Positions 1 through 6,461 of a DNA stretch of 16,423 bases are shown piece after piece. Source of the DNA: an uncultured Agathobaculum sp. (GTDB taxonomy: Bacteria > Bacillota > Clostridia > Oscillospirales > Butyricicoccaceae); the NCBI GenBank assembly GCA_944376955.1, contig CALWEB010000138.1, forward strand, positions 1 through 16,423, given 5' to 3'. Every line of letters begins with the position of its first letter. Position 1 is the stretch's first letter. The notes beneath the pieces were generated by a model, which saw only the letters and a program-made list of their open reading frames with translations, did no database searches and was not told the origin of the DNA. Both the position numbers and the translations under genes were made by a program.

Positions 1-833
1 ATCTTCTTCATCTCCTTGCGGGTCTCCTCAGTGATGATGCGCTTGCCGGTGCGGTAATCGCCGTACTCTGCCGTGTCGGAGATCGAGTAACGCATCTTGG
101 CAAAGCCGCCCTCGTTGATCAGGTCAACGATCAGCTTCATCTCATGTACACACTCAAAGTAAGCGTTCTCCGGTGCGTAACCAGCCTCAACCAGCGTCTC
201 AAAGCCAGCCTTCATCAGCTCGCAAACGCCGCCGCACAGAACAGCCTGCTCACCGAACAGGTCGGTCTCGGTCTCGGTCTTGAAGGTGGACTCCAGAATA
301 CCCGCACGGCCGCCGCCGATACCGCAGGCGTAAGCCAGAGCGATATCCATTGCCTTGCCGGTTGCATTCTGATGTACACATACCAGATCCGGAACACCCT
401 GACCCTCGGTGTAGGTGCGGCGAACGATGTGGCCCGGGCCCTTCGGCGCGATCATGATAACGTCAACGTCTGCCGGCGGAACGATCTGCTTAAAGTGGAT
501 ATTGAAGCCATGTGCAAACGCAAGGCAGTTGCCCGGCTTGAGGTGCGGCGCGATGGACTCCTTATAGATGTCCGCCTGCTTCTCGTCCGGTACCAGCATC
601 ATAACGATATCGCCTGCCTCCGCAGCTTCCGCCGGAGTCATAACGGTCAGGCCGTAATCCTTCGCCTTTGCTTCATGCTTGGAGCCGGGACGCAGACCAA
701 CGACTACATTGACACCCGAATCCTTCAGGTTCATCGCATGTGCATGGCCCTGGGAACCAAAACCGATAATAGCAACGGTCTTGCCGTCGAGCAGGGACAG
801 GTTGCAGTCCGAATCATAGAACATCTTTACCAT
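1..833 (-). CDS. ilvC: Ketol-acid reductoisomerase, C-terminus cut by the window edge
   Basis: This enzyme converts acetolactate or acetohydroxybutyrate to the dihydroxy acid by Mg-dependent isomerisation and NAD(P)H reduction, the second common step of valine, leucine and isoleucine synthesis. About 277 residues are visible of a class I enzyme that is usually about 330-340. The Rossmann motif GFGSQGHAHAMNLKDSG lies at residues 24-40, the cofactor loop with R48 and S51 follows, and the catalytic AHGF histidine is H108. The metal ligands D191 and E195 sit in DLFGEQ, and the second metal helix (YFECVHEMKLIVD) is present. The start ATG at 833 follows AGGAGGAG at 6-base spacing. It lies 60 bases after ilvN with no hairpin between, so it should belong to the T-box-controlled ilvBN transcript. 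The reading frame is intact to the window edge. Cofactor preference cannot be settled by eye. Confidence 0.97.
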   Translation of the reverse strand, partial: MVKMFYDSDCNLSLLDGKTVAIIGFGSQGHAHAMNLKDSGVNVVVGLRPGSKHEAKAKDYGLTVMTPAEAAEAGDIVMMLVPDEKQADIYKESIAPHLKPGNCLAFAHGFNIHFKQIVPPADVDVIMIAPKGPGHIVRRTYTEGQGVPDLVCVHQNATGKAMDIALAYACGIGGGRAGILESTFKTETETDLFGEQAVLCGGVCELMKAGFETLVEAGYAPENAYFECVHEMKLIVDLINEGGFAKMRYSISDTAEYGDYRTGKRIITEETRKEMKK

Positions 834-893
834 TTTTAACTCCTCCTAAATATATATGAATGAAATTAGGAAAACAAATTGAATCGGCCACCA

Positions 894-1370
894 TTACTTT
901 TCGATGGCGGTCACGCCTGAGCGGCTCATCTCCACCACTTCAAAGTTGGAGATGACGTCCAAAAACGCATCAATGCGGCTGGGCACCTCGGACAGCTCGA
1001 CAATCATCATCTGCCCGGTGGATTCCACGATATGTGCATCGTACAGATCGCACAGCTGTCGGATGGAATCGCGTTCACTGCCGTTTTCAGCGCGAAGCTT
1101 GACGAATACCAGTTCACTGCAGCAGGATTCATCCTCCTGCAAATGATCAACACGCTGGACTTCTTCCAGCTTGAGCAGCTGCTTGATGATCTGCTCCAGA
1201 ATGGGCTCATCACCCTGCACGATGATCGACATGCGGGAGATCTTGGGGTCGGTAGTGGCCGACACGGTCAAGGAATCAATGTTATAGCCACGGCGGCCAA
1301 ACAGGCTGGACACACGCGCCAAAACGCCGGCATTGTTCTGCACGGTTACAGAAAGGATATATTTTTCCAT
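894..1370 (-). CDS. ilvN: Acetolactate synthase, small regulatory subunit
   Basis: This is the regulatory subunit of acetolactate (acetohydroxyacid) synthase. It binds the catalytic subunit, raises its activity and carries the valine feedback site. It has 158 residues, the normal length. The N-terminal ACT domain spans about residues 1-75 and opens with YILSVTVQNNAGVLARVSSL, followed by RRGYNIDSLTV. The C-terminal domain (about 80-158) contains FVKLRAENGSERDSI and the TG(Q)M region typical of this family. The ATG at 1370 is preceded by AAAGGAG with 7 bases of spacing, lying just after the ilvB stop. The gene lies between ilvB and ilvC, so it is part of the ilvBNC operon. Some genomes call the same family ilvH; the symbol is a convention rather than a distinct function. 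Confidence 0.96.
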   Translation of the reverse strand: MEKYILSVTVQNNAGVLARVSSLFGRRGYNIDSLTVSATTDPKISRMSIIVQGDEPILEQIIKQLLKLEEVQRVDHLQEDESCCSELVFVKLRAENGSERDSIRQLCDLYDAHIVESTGQMMIVELSEVPSRIDAFLDVISNFEVVEMSRSGVTAIEK

Positions 1371-1385
1371 ACGATTGCTCCTTTC

Positions 1386-3050
1386 TCAGTCCGCCACGAT
1401 GTCATCTACCGTGCCGCCCGCCGGGATCATGGGCAGTACGCGTTCATCCTTGTCGATGCGGCAGTCAATCAGCACCGGGCCGGTGCGCTGGAGCGCATCT
1501 GATAACGCTGCGCGCAGCTCCGCAATGTTAGTCACGCGGAAACCACGGCCGCCGAACGCCTCGGCCAACTTGATATAGTCGGTTTTACGGTAGAGATCGG
1601 TCTGGGAATAGCGGCAGCCGTAGAACATGGTCTGCCACTGACGCACATTGCCCAGCACGTTGTTGTTCATAATAATGGTAATAATCGGCAGGTTATAGGT
1701 CACTGAAGTACACAGTTCGTTCAGATTCATATGGAACGAACCGTCGCCCGTGATGTGGACAACCGTCCTGTCCGGGAACGCGACCTGCGCACCCATCGCA
1801 GCGCCATAGCCAAAACCCATGGTACCCAGACCGCCCGAGGTCAGGAAATGACGAACCTTACGGCAGCGGTTATACTGTGCCGACCACAGCTGATGCTGAC
1901 CAACATCGGTTGCGACAATCGCATCGTCCCCGATCATATCGTACAGGGTGCGCAGCAGTTGGTGCGGATGGATGACACTGTCATCATCCTTGGGCACATA
2001 ATCGAGCGTCTTGTGCCATTCGGCAATCTGTGCGCGCCACGCATCGTGCTTTGTCTCTTTCACATACGGCAACAACGCTTCGAGGAAGTTCTCTGCATCG
2101 CTGACCACCGAATAATCCACACCAATGTTCTTGTTGATCTCGGCTGCATCAATATCAATATGTACAATCTTCGCCTTGGGGGCAAAACGCCGCGGGTTGG
2201 TTGCCACACGGTCGGAAAAACGCGCGCCGATGCAGATCAGCAGGTCGCTCCGTTCCACCGCCCAAGCCGCCGAAACCGTACCGTGCATACCGACCAGACC
2301 CAAACTCAGCGGCTCGGTATCCGGAATACAGCCAATCGCCATCATGGTGTGTGCGGAAGGGATATCCGCCCGACGCATCAGTTCGAGCAACGCCGCACCG
2401 GCATTTGCCGTTTCCACGCCACCGCCGTAATAAATGATCGGACGCTCAGACTGTGCGATCATCCCGGCAACCGTTTCCAACTCCTCGGTCGTGACGTCGT
2501 ATGTCTCGTGAATTTCCACCTTACCGGCCGGGATAAATTCGCATTCGGCGCTCGTGACGTCCTTCGGAATATCAATCAGCACCGGGCCGGGACGGCCGGA
2601 CGCCGCAATGCGGAACGCGCTGCGGATGGTATCCGCCAATTCCTCCACATGGCGTACGACAAAATTATGCTTGGTGATGGGCATGGTAATACCGGCAATA
2701 TAAACCTCCTGGAAGGAGTCCCGCCCGATCAGGCTTGTGCCGACGTTGCCGGTAATGGCAACCATCGGGATAGAATCCATGTACGCCGTTGCGATACCCG
2801 TGACCAAATTAGTCGCACCCGGGCCGCTTGTTGCCAGACACACGCCAACCTTTCCGGTCGCGCGGGCGTAACCGTCCGCTGCGTGAGCCGCGCCCTGTTC
2901 ATGGGCAGTTAAAATATGTCGAATGCGGTCGCTGTTCTTGTAAAGCGCATCATAGATATTGAGGACTGCACCGCCCGGATAGCCGAAAATCGTATCGACA
3001 CCCTGCTCAACCAATGTTTCCACCAAAATCTCAGAACCGCTCTTTACCAT
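1386..3050 (-). CDS. ilvB: Acetolactate synthase, large catalytic subunit
   Basis: This thiamine-diphosphate enzyme condenses pyruvate with pyruvate or 2-oxobutyrate to form acetolactate or acetohydroxybutyrate, the entry step to branched-chain amino acids. It has 554 residues, a typical length. The TPP-activating glutamate is E51 in AHEQGAAHAADGYA. The TPP/Mg motif starts with GDGSFHMN at residue 435 and ends with the NNN near 460, followed by VRQWQ, typical of anabolic FAD-containing enzymes. I chose the ATG at 3050 because it starts the conserved MVKSGSEILVE and follows AAGGAGG at 9 bases. An in-frame upstream extension to 3137 exists but would translate the T-box terminator hairpin, so I reject it. 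First gene of ilvBNC; its expression should depend on readthrough of the upstream terminator when the cognate tRNA is uncharged. Confidence 0.97.
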   Translation of the reverse strand: MVKSGSEILVETLVEQGVDTIFGYPGGAVLNIYDALYKNSDRIRHILTAHEQGAAHAADGYARATGKVGVCLATSGPGATNLVTGIATAYMDSIPMVAITGNVGTSLIGRDSFQEVYIAGITMPITKHNFVVRHVEELADTIRSAFRIAASGRPGPVLIDIPKDVTSAECEFIPAGKVEIHETYDVTTEELETVAGMIAQSERPIIYYGGGVETANAGAALLELMRRADIPSAHTMMAIGCIPDTEPLSLGLVGMHGTVSAAWAVERSDLLICIGARFSDRVATNPRRFAPKAKIVHIDIDAAEINKNIGVDYSVVSDAENFLEALLPYVKETKHDAWRAQIAEWHKTLDYVPKDDDSVIHPHQLLRTLYDMIGDDAIVATDVGQHQLWSAQYNRCRKVRHFLTSGGLGTMGFGYGAAMGAQVAFPDRTVVHITGDGSFHMNLNELCTSVTYNLPIITIIMNNNVLGNVRQWQTMFYGCRYSQTDLYRKTDYIKLAEAFGGRGFRVTNIAELRAALSDALQRTGPVLIDCRIDKDERVLPMIPAGGTVDDIVAD

Positions 3051-3084
3051 GCGAATCCGCCTCCTTTCCTCAAATAAACAAAAT

Positions 3085-3119
3085 AAAAAAGCCTCTGCCT
3101 CTCCAAAGAGACAAAGACT
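3085..3119 (-). terminator. Regulated intrinsic terminator of the ilvBNC T-box
   Basis: On the minus strand AGTCTTTGTCTC pairs, with several G-U pairs, to GAGAGGCAGAGGCT across a short TTTG loop and is followed by TTTTTTATTTT. It lies right after the T-box sequence and 34 bases before the ilvB start. Its 5' neighbourhood (GCAGAGG) overlaps what the antiterminator would use, as expected for a switch. Confidence 0.85.
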
Positions 3120-3369
3120 ATTCCTCTGCGGTACCACTCTTCTTGCCGCCCATGCTTAGCGCACACCACGGCCACTCGTCTGATCCTTTAACGCAGATCA
3201 CACGGAACGCCTTACACAGGGCCCTGTTCCATCCCTTTTCAGACGCTCGGCTCACGGAGGACTTTCGCACTTCCCTTCCTCCACCGCCTCGCACCACCCG
3301 GCGGCTCTCTCTTACGGATTCCAGACGCTACTTTTCCGGTCATCGCCAACTTGCGTTGTTCAAAATGTA
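3085..3369 (-). promoter_or_regulatory. T-box riboswitch leader of ilvBNC
   Basis: The transcribed leader between the promoter and ilvB carries T-box landmarks, read on the minus strand. An AGUA that fits the 5' side of a specifier loop is at 3329-3332, an AGAGAG bulge sequence at 3305-3310, and the apical loop GGUGCGA at 3289-3295, closed by CCGCC/GGCGG. The T-box itself, AGAGUGGUACCGC, is at 3128-3140, followed by a terminator and then ilvB. T-box RNAs read the charging state of one tRNA. Uncharged tRNA pairs with the specifier and, through its 3' end, with UGGN, favouring the antiterminator. Here UGGU would match a discriminator A. The specifier is hard to read: GUC (Val) at 3260-3262 or CUC (Leu) at 3257-3259 suit the operon, but strict spacing after GAA gives AGU. 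The 5' limit is inferred from the promoter. Confidence 0.9.
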
Positions 3370-3375
3370 ATTCAT

Positions 3376-3404
3376 ATTATAAATCCGCATGTGGAGAATG
3401 TCAA
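3376..3404 (-). promoter_or_regulatory. Promoter of the ilvBNC T-box transcript
   Basis: A perfect TTGACA (3399-3404) and perfect TATAAT (3376-3381) are separated by exactly 17 bases, in the direction of ilvB. Transcription would start near 3369, giving a leader of about 320 bases before the ilvB ATG. Such a strong housekeeping promoter fits control by attenuation rather than by a repressor. Confidence 0.88.
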
Positions 3405-3424
3405 CAACTATTTCGTATTTTACT

Positions 3425-3452
3425 TTGTTAAATTCCTGTCCAGGTATATTCT
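3425..3452 (+). promoter_or_regulatory. Possible promoter of the DUF421-DUF4363 pair
   Basis: TTGTTA (3425-3430) and TATTCT (3447-3452) are 16 bases apart and point toward the gene starting at 3504. An overlapping TATATT at 3445 is a poorer fit because of 14-base spacing. This region between the divergent ilv promoter and the plus-strand gene is AT-rich and holds nothing else I recognise. Confidence 0.35.
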
Positions 3453-3503
3453 GCTGTTTTTGTGCCATACTACCGATAAATCTTGATGAAAAGAGGCGGA
3501 AAT

Positions 3504-4178
3504 ATGGCCGTTCCCCTATTGCGCACCTTGATCTTATATTTTGCGGTCATCATCGCAGTTCGCCTGATGGGCAAACGCCAGATCGGAGAACTTGACCCGT
3601 CCGAGCTGGTGATCACCATTCTGGTTTCCGATCTGGCAGCGGTTCCGATGCAGGATCTGGGAATTCCCATATTCGCAGGGCTGGTACCGATTGCTACGCT
3701 GATCGTGCTGGAAATCCTGCTCAGCTGGATTGCACTGAAAAGCCGTGTGTTCCGGCGGCTGCTCAATGGGCAGCCCGCGATTATCATCCGCGGTGGGCGC
3801 TTGGACATCCTCAAACTGCGCGAAATGCGCCTGACAACCGATGAAATCATTGAAACCCTGCGCAAACAGAATGTTGCTTCGGTATCCGATGTCAAATATG
3901 GCGTAATCGAACCGGATGGCACATTGTCAGTCATCCTCAAGCAGCCGCAGCAGCCAGTGACTGCGGAAATGCTGGGCATCACCCCAAAAGACACCGGCCT
4001 GCCCCTGGTTGTCGTGTCGGACGGCAAACTGGTACACCGCTCCCTGCGGCTGCTGCACCTCGATCCGAAAGATATTGAAAACCGTCTGAAAAACCAAAGT
4101 ATTGCCGTGTCCGACGTGTTCCTCATGACGCTGGATGATTGCGGCAACAGCTTTATTCAAAGAAAGGAGCATCGCTGA
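3504..4178 (+). CDS. DUF421 (YetF-like) membrane protein
   Basis: 224 residues. Hydrophobic segments lie at about residues 3-21, 34-48 and 56-78, followed by a soluble C-terminal part. The family signature is clear: MGKRQIGELDPSELVITIL at 22-40, SDLAAVPMQD, then PAIIIRGGRLD at 91-101, RLTTDEIIETLR, and the strand DVKYGVIEPDGTLSVILK at 129-146. Family members resemble Bacillus YetF/YdfS; their molecular role is not established, so I assign none. I chose the ATG at 3504 because it follows GAGG at 7 bases; TTG 3483 and ATG 3486 upstream have no ribosome site. It is followed after one base by a DUF4363 gene, a pairing I recall from clostridial and bacilli genomes, so the two products probably act together at the membrane. 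Confidence 0.88.
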   Translation: MAVPLLRTLILYFAVIIAVRLMGKRQIGELDPSELVITILVSDLAAVPMQDLGIPIFAGLVPIATLIVLEILLSWIALKSRVFRRLLNGQPAIIIRGGRLDILKLREMRLTTDEIIETLRKQNVASVSDVKYGVIEPDGTLSVILKQPQQPVTAEMLGITPKDTGLPLVVVSDGKLVHRSLRLLHLDPKDIENRLKNQSIAVSDVFLMTLDDCGNSFIQRKEHR

Positions 4179-4179
4179 T

Positions 4180-4518
4180 ATGCGACGCCTATGCATTGCC
4201 CTGTTGCTGCTGGCACTGCTCCTTCTGGGCAGCTGGTGGAGCCTGCACACCGTGGACCGGATTACCGGTGATATCGTGCGTGAAATCCAAGCAGGCAACC
4301 TCGACGAAGCACACCGGCGCTGGGACGACGCACAGCTCCTGCTTGGCTCTCTGCTGCTGCATGACGAAATCGACCAAGCCGACCGTCTGTTCGATCGCGT
4401 GCTCGCTGCACACAAAACCCAGAACACAGAAGATTATTTGCTCGACTGCACCGAACTGCTCGCCCAACTCAACCATCTGCCCGAGCTGGAGCGCCCCAGC
4501 CTGATCAACCTGCTGTAA
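4180..4518 (+). CDS. DUF4363-type small membrane-anchored protein
   Basis: 112 residues. An N-terminal hydrophobic helix (about residues 4-18, preceded by MRR) would act as an uncleaved signal anchor. The remainder is predicted helical and acidic/leucine-rich, with pattern ITGDIVREIQAGNLDEAHRR and a later LDCTELLAQLNHLPELERP. This resembles the DUF4363 family found next to DUF421 genes; the assignment rests on pattern and neighbour, not on a defining catalytic motif. Start ATG 4180 lies one base after the preceding stop and follows AAGGAG at 10 bases; a longer in-frame start at 4135 overlaps the DUF421 gene and lacks a site. Likely co-transcribed with DUF421 and possibly an extracytoplasmic partner of it. 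Function unknown. Confidence 0.7.
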   Translation: MRRLCIALLLLALLLLGSWWSLHTVDRITGDIVREIQAGNLDEAHRRWDDAQLLLGSLLLHDEIDQADRLFDRVLAAHKTQNTEDYLLDCTELLAQLNHLPELERPSLINLL

Positions 4519-4520
4519 TC

Positions 4521-4546
4521 GCCAAATCCGTAGCGTGATTTTTGGC
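4521..4546 (+). terminator. Weak terminator-like hairpin after DUF4363
   Basis: GCCAAATC pairs with GATTTTTGGC with a two-base bulge, three bases after the DUF4363 stop. It is followed by AAATTTG rather than a solid T run, so termination may be partial. Confidence 0.35.
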
Positions 4547-4550
4547 AAAT

Positions 4551-4580
4551 TTGATGTAGCATTTCCTTCATGAATATGAT
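4551..4580 (+). promoter_or_regulatory. Probable promoter of the flavin reductase-rubredoxin gene
   Basis: TTGATG (4551-4556) and TATGAT (4575-4580) are 18 bases apart in the AT-rich gap before the gene at 4637. Other AT-rich hexamers nearby (around 4608-4618) could also serve, so the exact element is uncertain. Confidence 0.45.
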
Positions 4581-4636
4581 AGTATTAGTTTGTAAATAGG
4601 ATTTATTTTTAATAATATTCAGAAGGGAGCTGCATC

Positions 4637-5269
4637 ATGAATAACGCCGCCTACAAAAAACTTGACTACAGCCTTGCTTTGATCTCCACTGCGGCCGACG
4701 GCAAAAACTTCGGCTGCATCATCAATTCCCTGCATCAGGTAACCTCTTCCCGCCCGCCCAAGTTCACGCTGTCCCTGAACAACGATTCGGCTACCAACAC
4801 GGCACTCAAGAAATCCGGCGTGGCCGCTATCACCCTGCTTGCACAGGATGCAGACGAGAAAATCGTCAACGAATTCGGTTACAAATCCGGTCGCGCGATC
4901 GACAAATTCGCTGCATTCCCATTTGAAGCAGACGAGAACGGCTGCCCTTGGCTGCGAGATGGCATGGTGTCCCGCCTGAGTCTGCGCGTGACCGAAACCG
5001 TCGCCATCGGCTCCTATACGCTGTTTGTCTGTGAACTGACTGATGCCGAGGTTCTCGCGGACGGAGACTGTCTGACCGTCAAAGCACTCGAAAATCGCGG
5101 CAAAGATGCCCCGCCCTCTGCGCCGGTCTACCATGAAGTCGGGCCGGACGCCGGTTGGAAATGTACAGTCTGCGGTTATGTGCGTTTGGACGAAACCATT
5201 CCGGATGACTATGTCTGCCCAATCTGCCATGCCCCGCGCAGCAAATTTGTCAAGCGCAGCGAATCATGA
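4637..5269 (+). CDS. Flavin reductase fused to rubredoxin (high-molecular-weight rubredoxin type)
   Basis: 210 residues in two parts. Residues 1 to about 155 form a flavin-reductase-like FMN-binding split barrel (LISTAADGKNFGCIINSLHQ near 16-35). Residues 174-205 are a rubredoxin domain whose iron ligands are C176, C179, C194 and C197 in WKCTVCGY and YVCPIC. In Moorella, the homologous protein (Hrb) passes electrons from NADH/FMN to a flavodiiron protein in oxygen/NO detoxification; a comparable cytosolic electron-carrier role is inferred here. Only 14 residues separate the two CxxC pairs, as in rubrerythrin-type rubredoxin domains and shorter than free rubredoxin. The usual glycine after the last cysteine is histidine. 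The ATG at 4637 follows AAGGGAG at 7 bases. The gene stands alone between a promoter and a terminator, and no flavodiiron partner is in the window. Confidence 0.88.
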   Translation: MNNAAYKKLDYSLALISTAADGKNFGCIINSLHQVTSSRPPKFTLSLNNDSATNTALKKSGVAAITLLAQDADEKIVNEFGYKSGRAIDKFAAFPFEADENGCPWLRDGMVSRLSLRVTETVAIGSYTLFVCELTDAEVLADGDCLTVKALENRGKDAPPSAPVYHEVGPDAGWKCTVCGYVRLDETIPDDYVCPICHAPRSKFVKRSES

Positions 5270-5286
5270 TCGCCGCTCCTCCTTTT

Positions 5287-5325
5287 GCCGCTCCCTTCAA
5301 AAAGGGGGGCGGCTTCTTGTCTTTT
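5287..5325 (+). terminator. Intrinsic terminator after the rubredoxin fusion gene
   Basis: GCCGCTCCCTT pairs with AAGGGGGGCGGC (one G bulge) across a small A-rich loop, followed by TTCTTGTCTTTT. It is 17 bases past the stop codon. Its T-rich tail contains the -35 hexamer of the next promoter. Confidence 0.85.
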
Positions 5326-5345
5326 GACGCCCCCTGTGCTATGAT
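5317..5345 (+). promoter_or_regulatory. Extended -10 promoter for the zinc-ribbon/oxidoreductase pair
   Basis: TTGTCT (5317-5322), 17 bases, then TATGAT (5340-5345) preceded by TGC, an extended -10. Transcription would start near 5352, 16 bases before the gene at 5368. This rules out the in-frame ATG at 5341, which sits inside the promoter. Confidence 0.6.
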
Positions 5346-5367
5346 GGAGCAAAGGCAGGTGGAGCAT

Positions 5368-5775
5368 ATGAAAAGCATCAAACCCGGCCGCGGCCCGTCC
5401 ATGATGGGCGGCTTCGGGGCTGTTTTCGGCATCGTATTCGGGATCTTCTGGACAATCCTTGCCGCATCTATGACACAAGGCTTCGGCCTTGTCGGCGTGA
5501 TCTTCCCTCTGTTCGGCGTGCTATTTATCATCATCGGCGTTGTCAACGCGGTTTACAACTTTAAAAACGCCACTGGCGAAAACCGGTATTCCGAATTTGA
5601 TATCACGGATGATACTGAGGAACCTGACCCGCTCAATCGGCAGTTTGGCGGCAAATCGGACCATACACCCGATACACCATCCCACAGCGATGGTTTTTGT
5701 CCTTACTGCGGCGCGCCTGTGCAGCACGATTTCGCCTTTTGCCGCAAATGCGGCAAGGCATTGCCAAAGGAGTAA
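5368..5775 (+). CDS. Small two-helix membrane protein with C-terminal zinc ribbon
   Basis: 135 residues, not a family I can name. Two hydrophobic helices lie at about residues 14-35 (glycine-rich, GFGAVFGIVFGIFW) and 40-63. A polar, acidic linker (about 70-108) follows. The C-terminal zinc ribbon has C111, C114, C125 and C128 (FCPYCGAPV and FCRKCGKAL), the common zinc_ribbon_2 pattern. This suggests a membrane-tethered protein with the ribbon in the cytoplasm. The ATG at 5368 follows GGTGG at 5 bases and a promoter just upstream; longer starts at 5266 and 5341 overlap the terminator or promoter and are rejected. The stop is 5 bases before the oxidoreductase ATG, whose ribosome site overlaps the end of this gene, so the two are translated from one message. 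Function unknown. Confidence 0.82.
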   Translation: MKSIKPGRGPSMMGGFGAVFGIVFGIFWTILAASMTQGFGLVGVIFPLFGVLFIIIGVVNAVYNFKNATGENRYSEFDITDDTEEPDPLNRQFGGKSDHTPDTPSHSDGFCPYCGAPVQHDFAFCRKCGKALPKE

Positions 5776-5780
5776 TCCCA

Positions 5781-6380
5781 ATGAAAAAAGTCCTATTTGT
5801 CAACGGCTGCATCCGCGGGCGTGAATCCCGCACATTGCGTCTGGCGCAGCGGCTGGTCAGCCATATCCCGGATGCGGAGATTGAGGTGCTGCTGCTGCCT
5901 GCACTGCATCTGACACCTTATGGTGCCGAGGAGATCACGGAGCGCGATGCGCTGTCCGCGGTTGGTGCGTTCGATGCGCCGTTCTTTGCACTCGCCAATC
6001 AGTTCAAAACGGCGGATGCAGTGGTGCTGGCCTGCCCGTTCCGGGATATGGGTGTGCCATCCATGGTACGCACTTATCTGGAACGTCTGTGCGTCACCGG
6101 CTTAACGTTCCATTATGGCAATGACAATTATCCTGTGGGCGACTGCCGTTTTCAGCGGTTTGTCTATGTCACCACGCGCGGCGGCATCGTGGACAACAAC
6201 GATCCTGTCTTGACCGACCACGCCTCAGCCTATCTGTTATCCATCTGCAAGCTGCTGAGCCAAGGGCGCTTTGACACACTCGCTGCGGAAGGGCTGGACA
6301 TTGTCGGCAACGATGCAGAAGCGCTGCTGTGCGCCGCCGAAGCAGAAGCAGACCGTATCTCGCAGCACTTTTGGGATTAA
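5781..6380 (+). CDS. Flavodoxin-fold NAD(P)H-dependent oxidoreductase
   Basis: 199 residues, the expected size for the NAD(P)H dehydrogenase (quinone)/FMN-azoreductase family of flavodoxin-like enzymes, which use FMN to transfer electrons from NAD(P)H to quinones, azo dyes or nitro compounds. The FMN phosphate loop is VNGCIRGRESRTLRLAQRL at residues 7-25. The second FMN segment is ACPFRDMGVPSMVRTYLERL (84-103) followed by GLTFHY. TTRGG at 131-135 is the third flavin-contact loop. Two substitutions stand out: the usual SPR of the first loop reads CIR, and the usual PMWNFG-type segment reads PFRDMG. The true substrate is unknown. The ATG at 5781 follows AAAGGAG, which overlaps the preceding stop. 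It forms a two-gene unit with the zinc-ribbon protein and ends before a strong hairpin. Confidence 0.85.
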   Translation: MKKVLFVNGCIRGRESRTLRLAQRLVSHIPDAEIEVLLLPALHLTPYGAEEITERDALSAVGAFDAPFFALANQFKTADAVVLACPFRDMGVPSMVRTYLERLCVTGLTFHYGNDNYPVGDCRFQRFVYVTTRGGIVDNNDPVLTDHASAYLLSICKLLSQGRFDTLAAEGLDIVGNDAEALLCAAEAEADRISQHFWD

Positions 6381-6399
6381 CACTTCTTCCGCAAATATA

Positions 6400-6442
6400 A
6401 ACCGCTGGAGACGAATATGCCTCCAGCGGTTGTTTCTTGTCT
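6400..6442 (+). terminator. Bidirectional terminator between convergent genes
   Basis: A perfect 11-base inverted repeat, AACCGCTGGAG (6400-6410) and CTCCAGCGGTT (6421-6431), has a 10-base loop and is followed by GTTTCTTGTCT. On the minus strand the same stem is followed by TATATTTG, so it can also end the gene that arrives from the right. Confidence 0.85.
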
Positions 6443-6461
6443 AAATTTGCAAAACACCAGC

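Noticed and set aside
1731..2912. A 393-codon plus-strand open frame opposite ilvB
   Set aside because: Same reason: the antisense shadow of a conserved gene, with low-complexity basic composition.
3051..3137. A 29-residue N-terminal extension of IlvB
   Set aside because: It would translate the T-box terminator stem, and the conserved protein begins at the ATG at 3050, which has a strong ribosome site.
3014..3370. Plus-strand frame across the ilv leader
   Set aside because: It is antisense to the T-box RNA and its promoter, with no ribosome site and an implausible product.
4521..4618. A possible riboswitch before the flavin reductase gene
   Set aside because: The 118-base gap holds only one weak hairpin near the previous stop and AT-rich promoter-like sequence. 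I see no FMN or other known aptamer pattern.
5341..5343. Upstream ATG for the zinc-ribbon membrane protein
   Set aside because: It lies within the -10 region of the proposed promoter and has no ribosome site; the ATG at 5368 has one.
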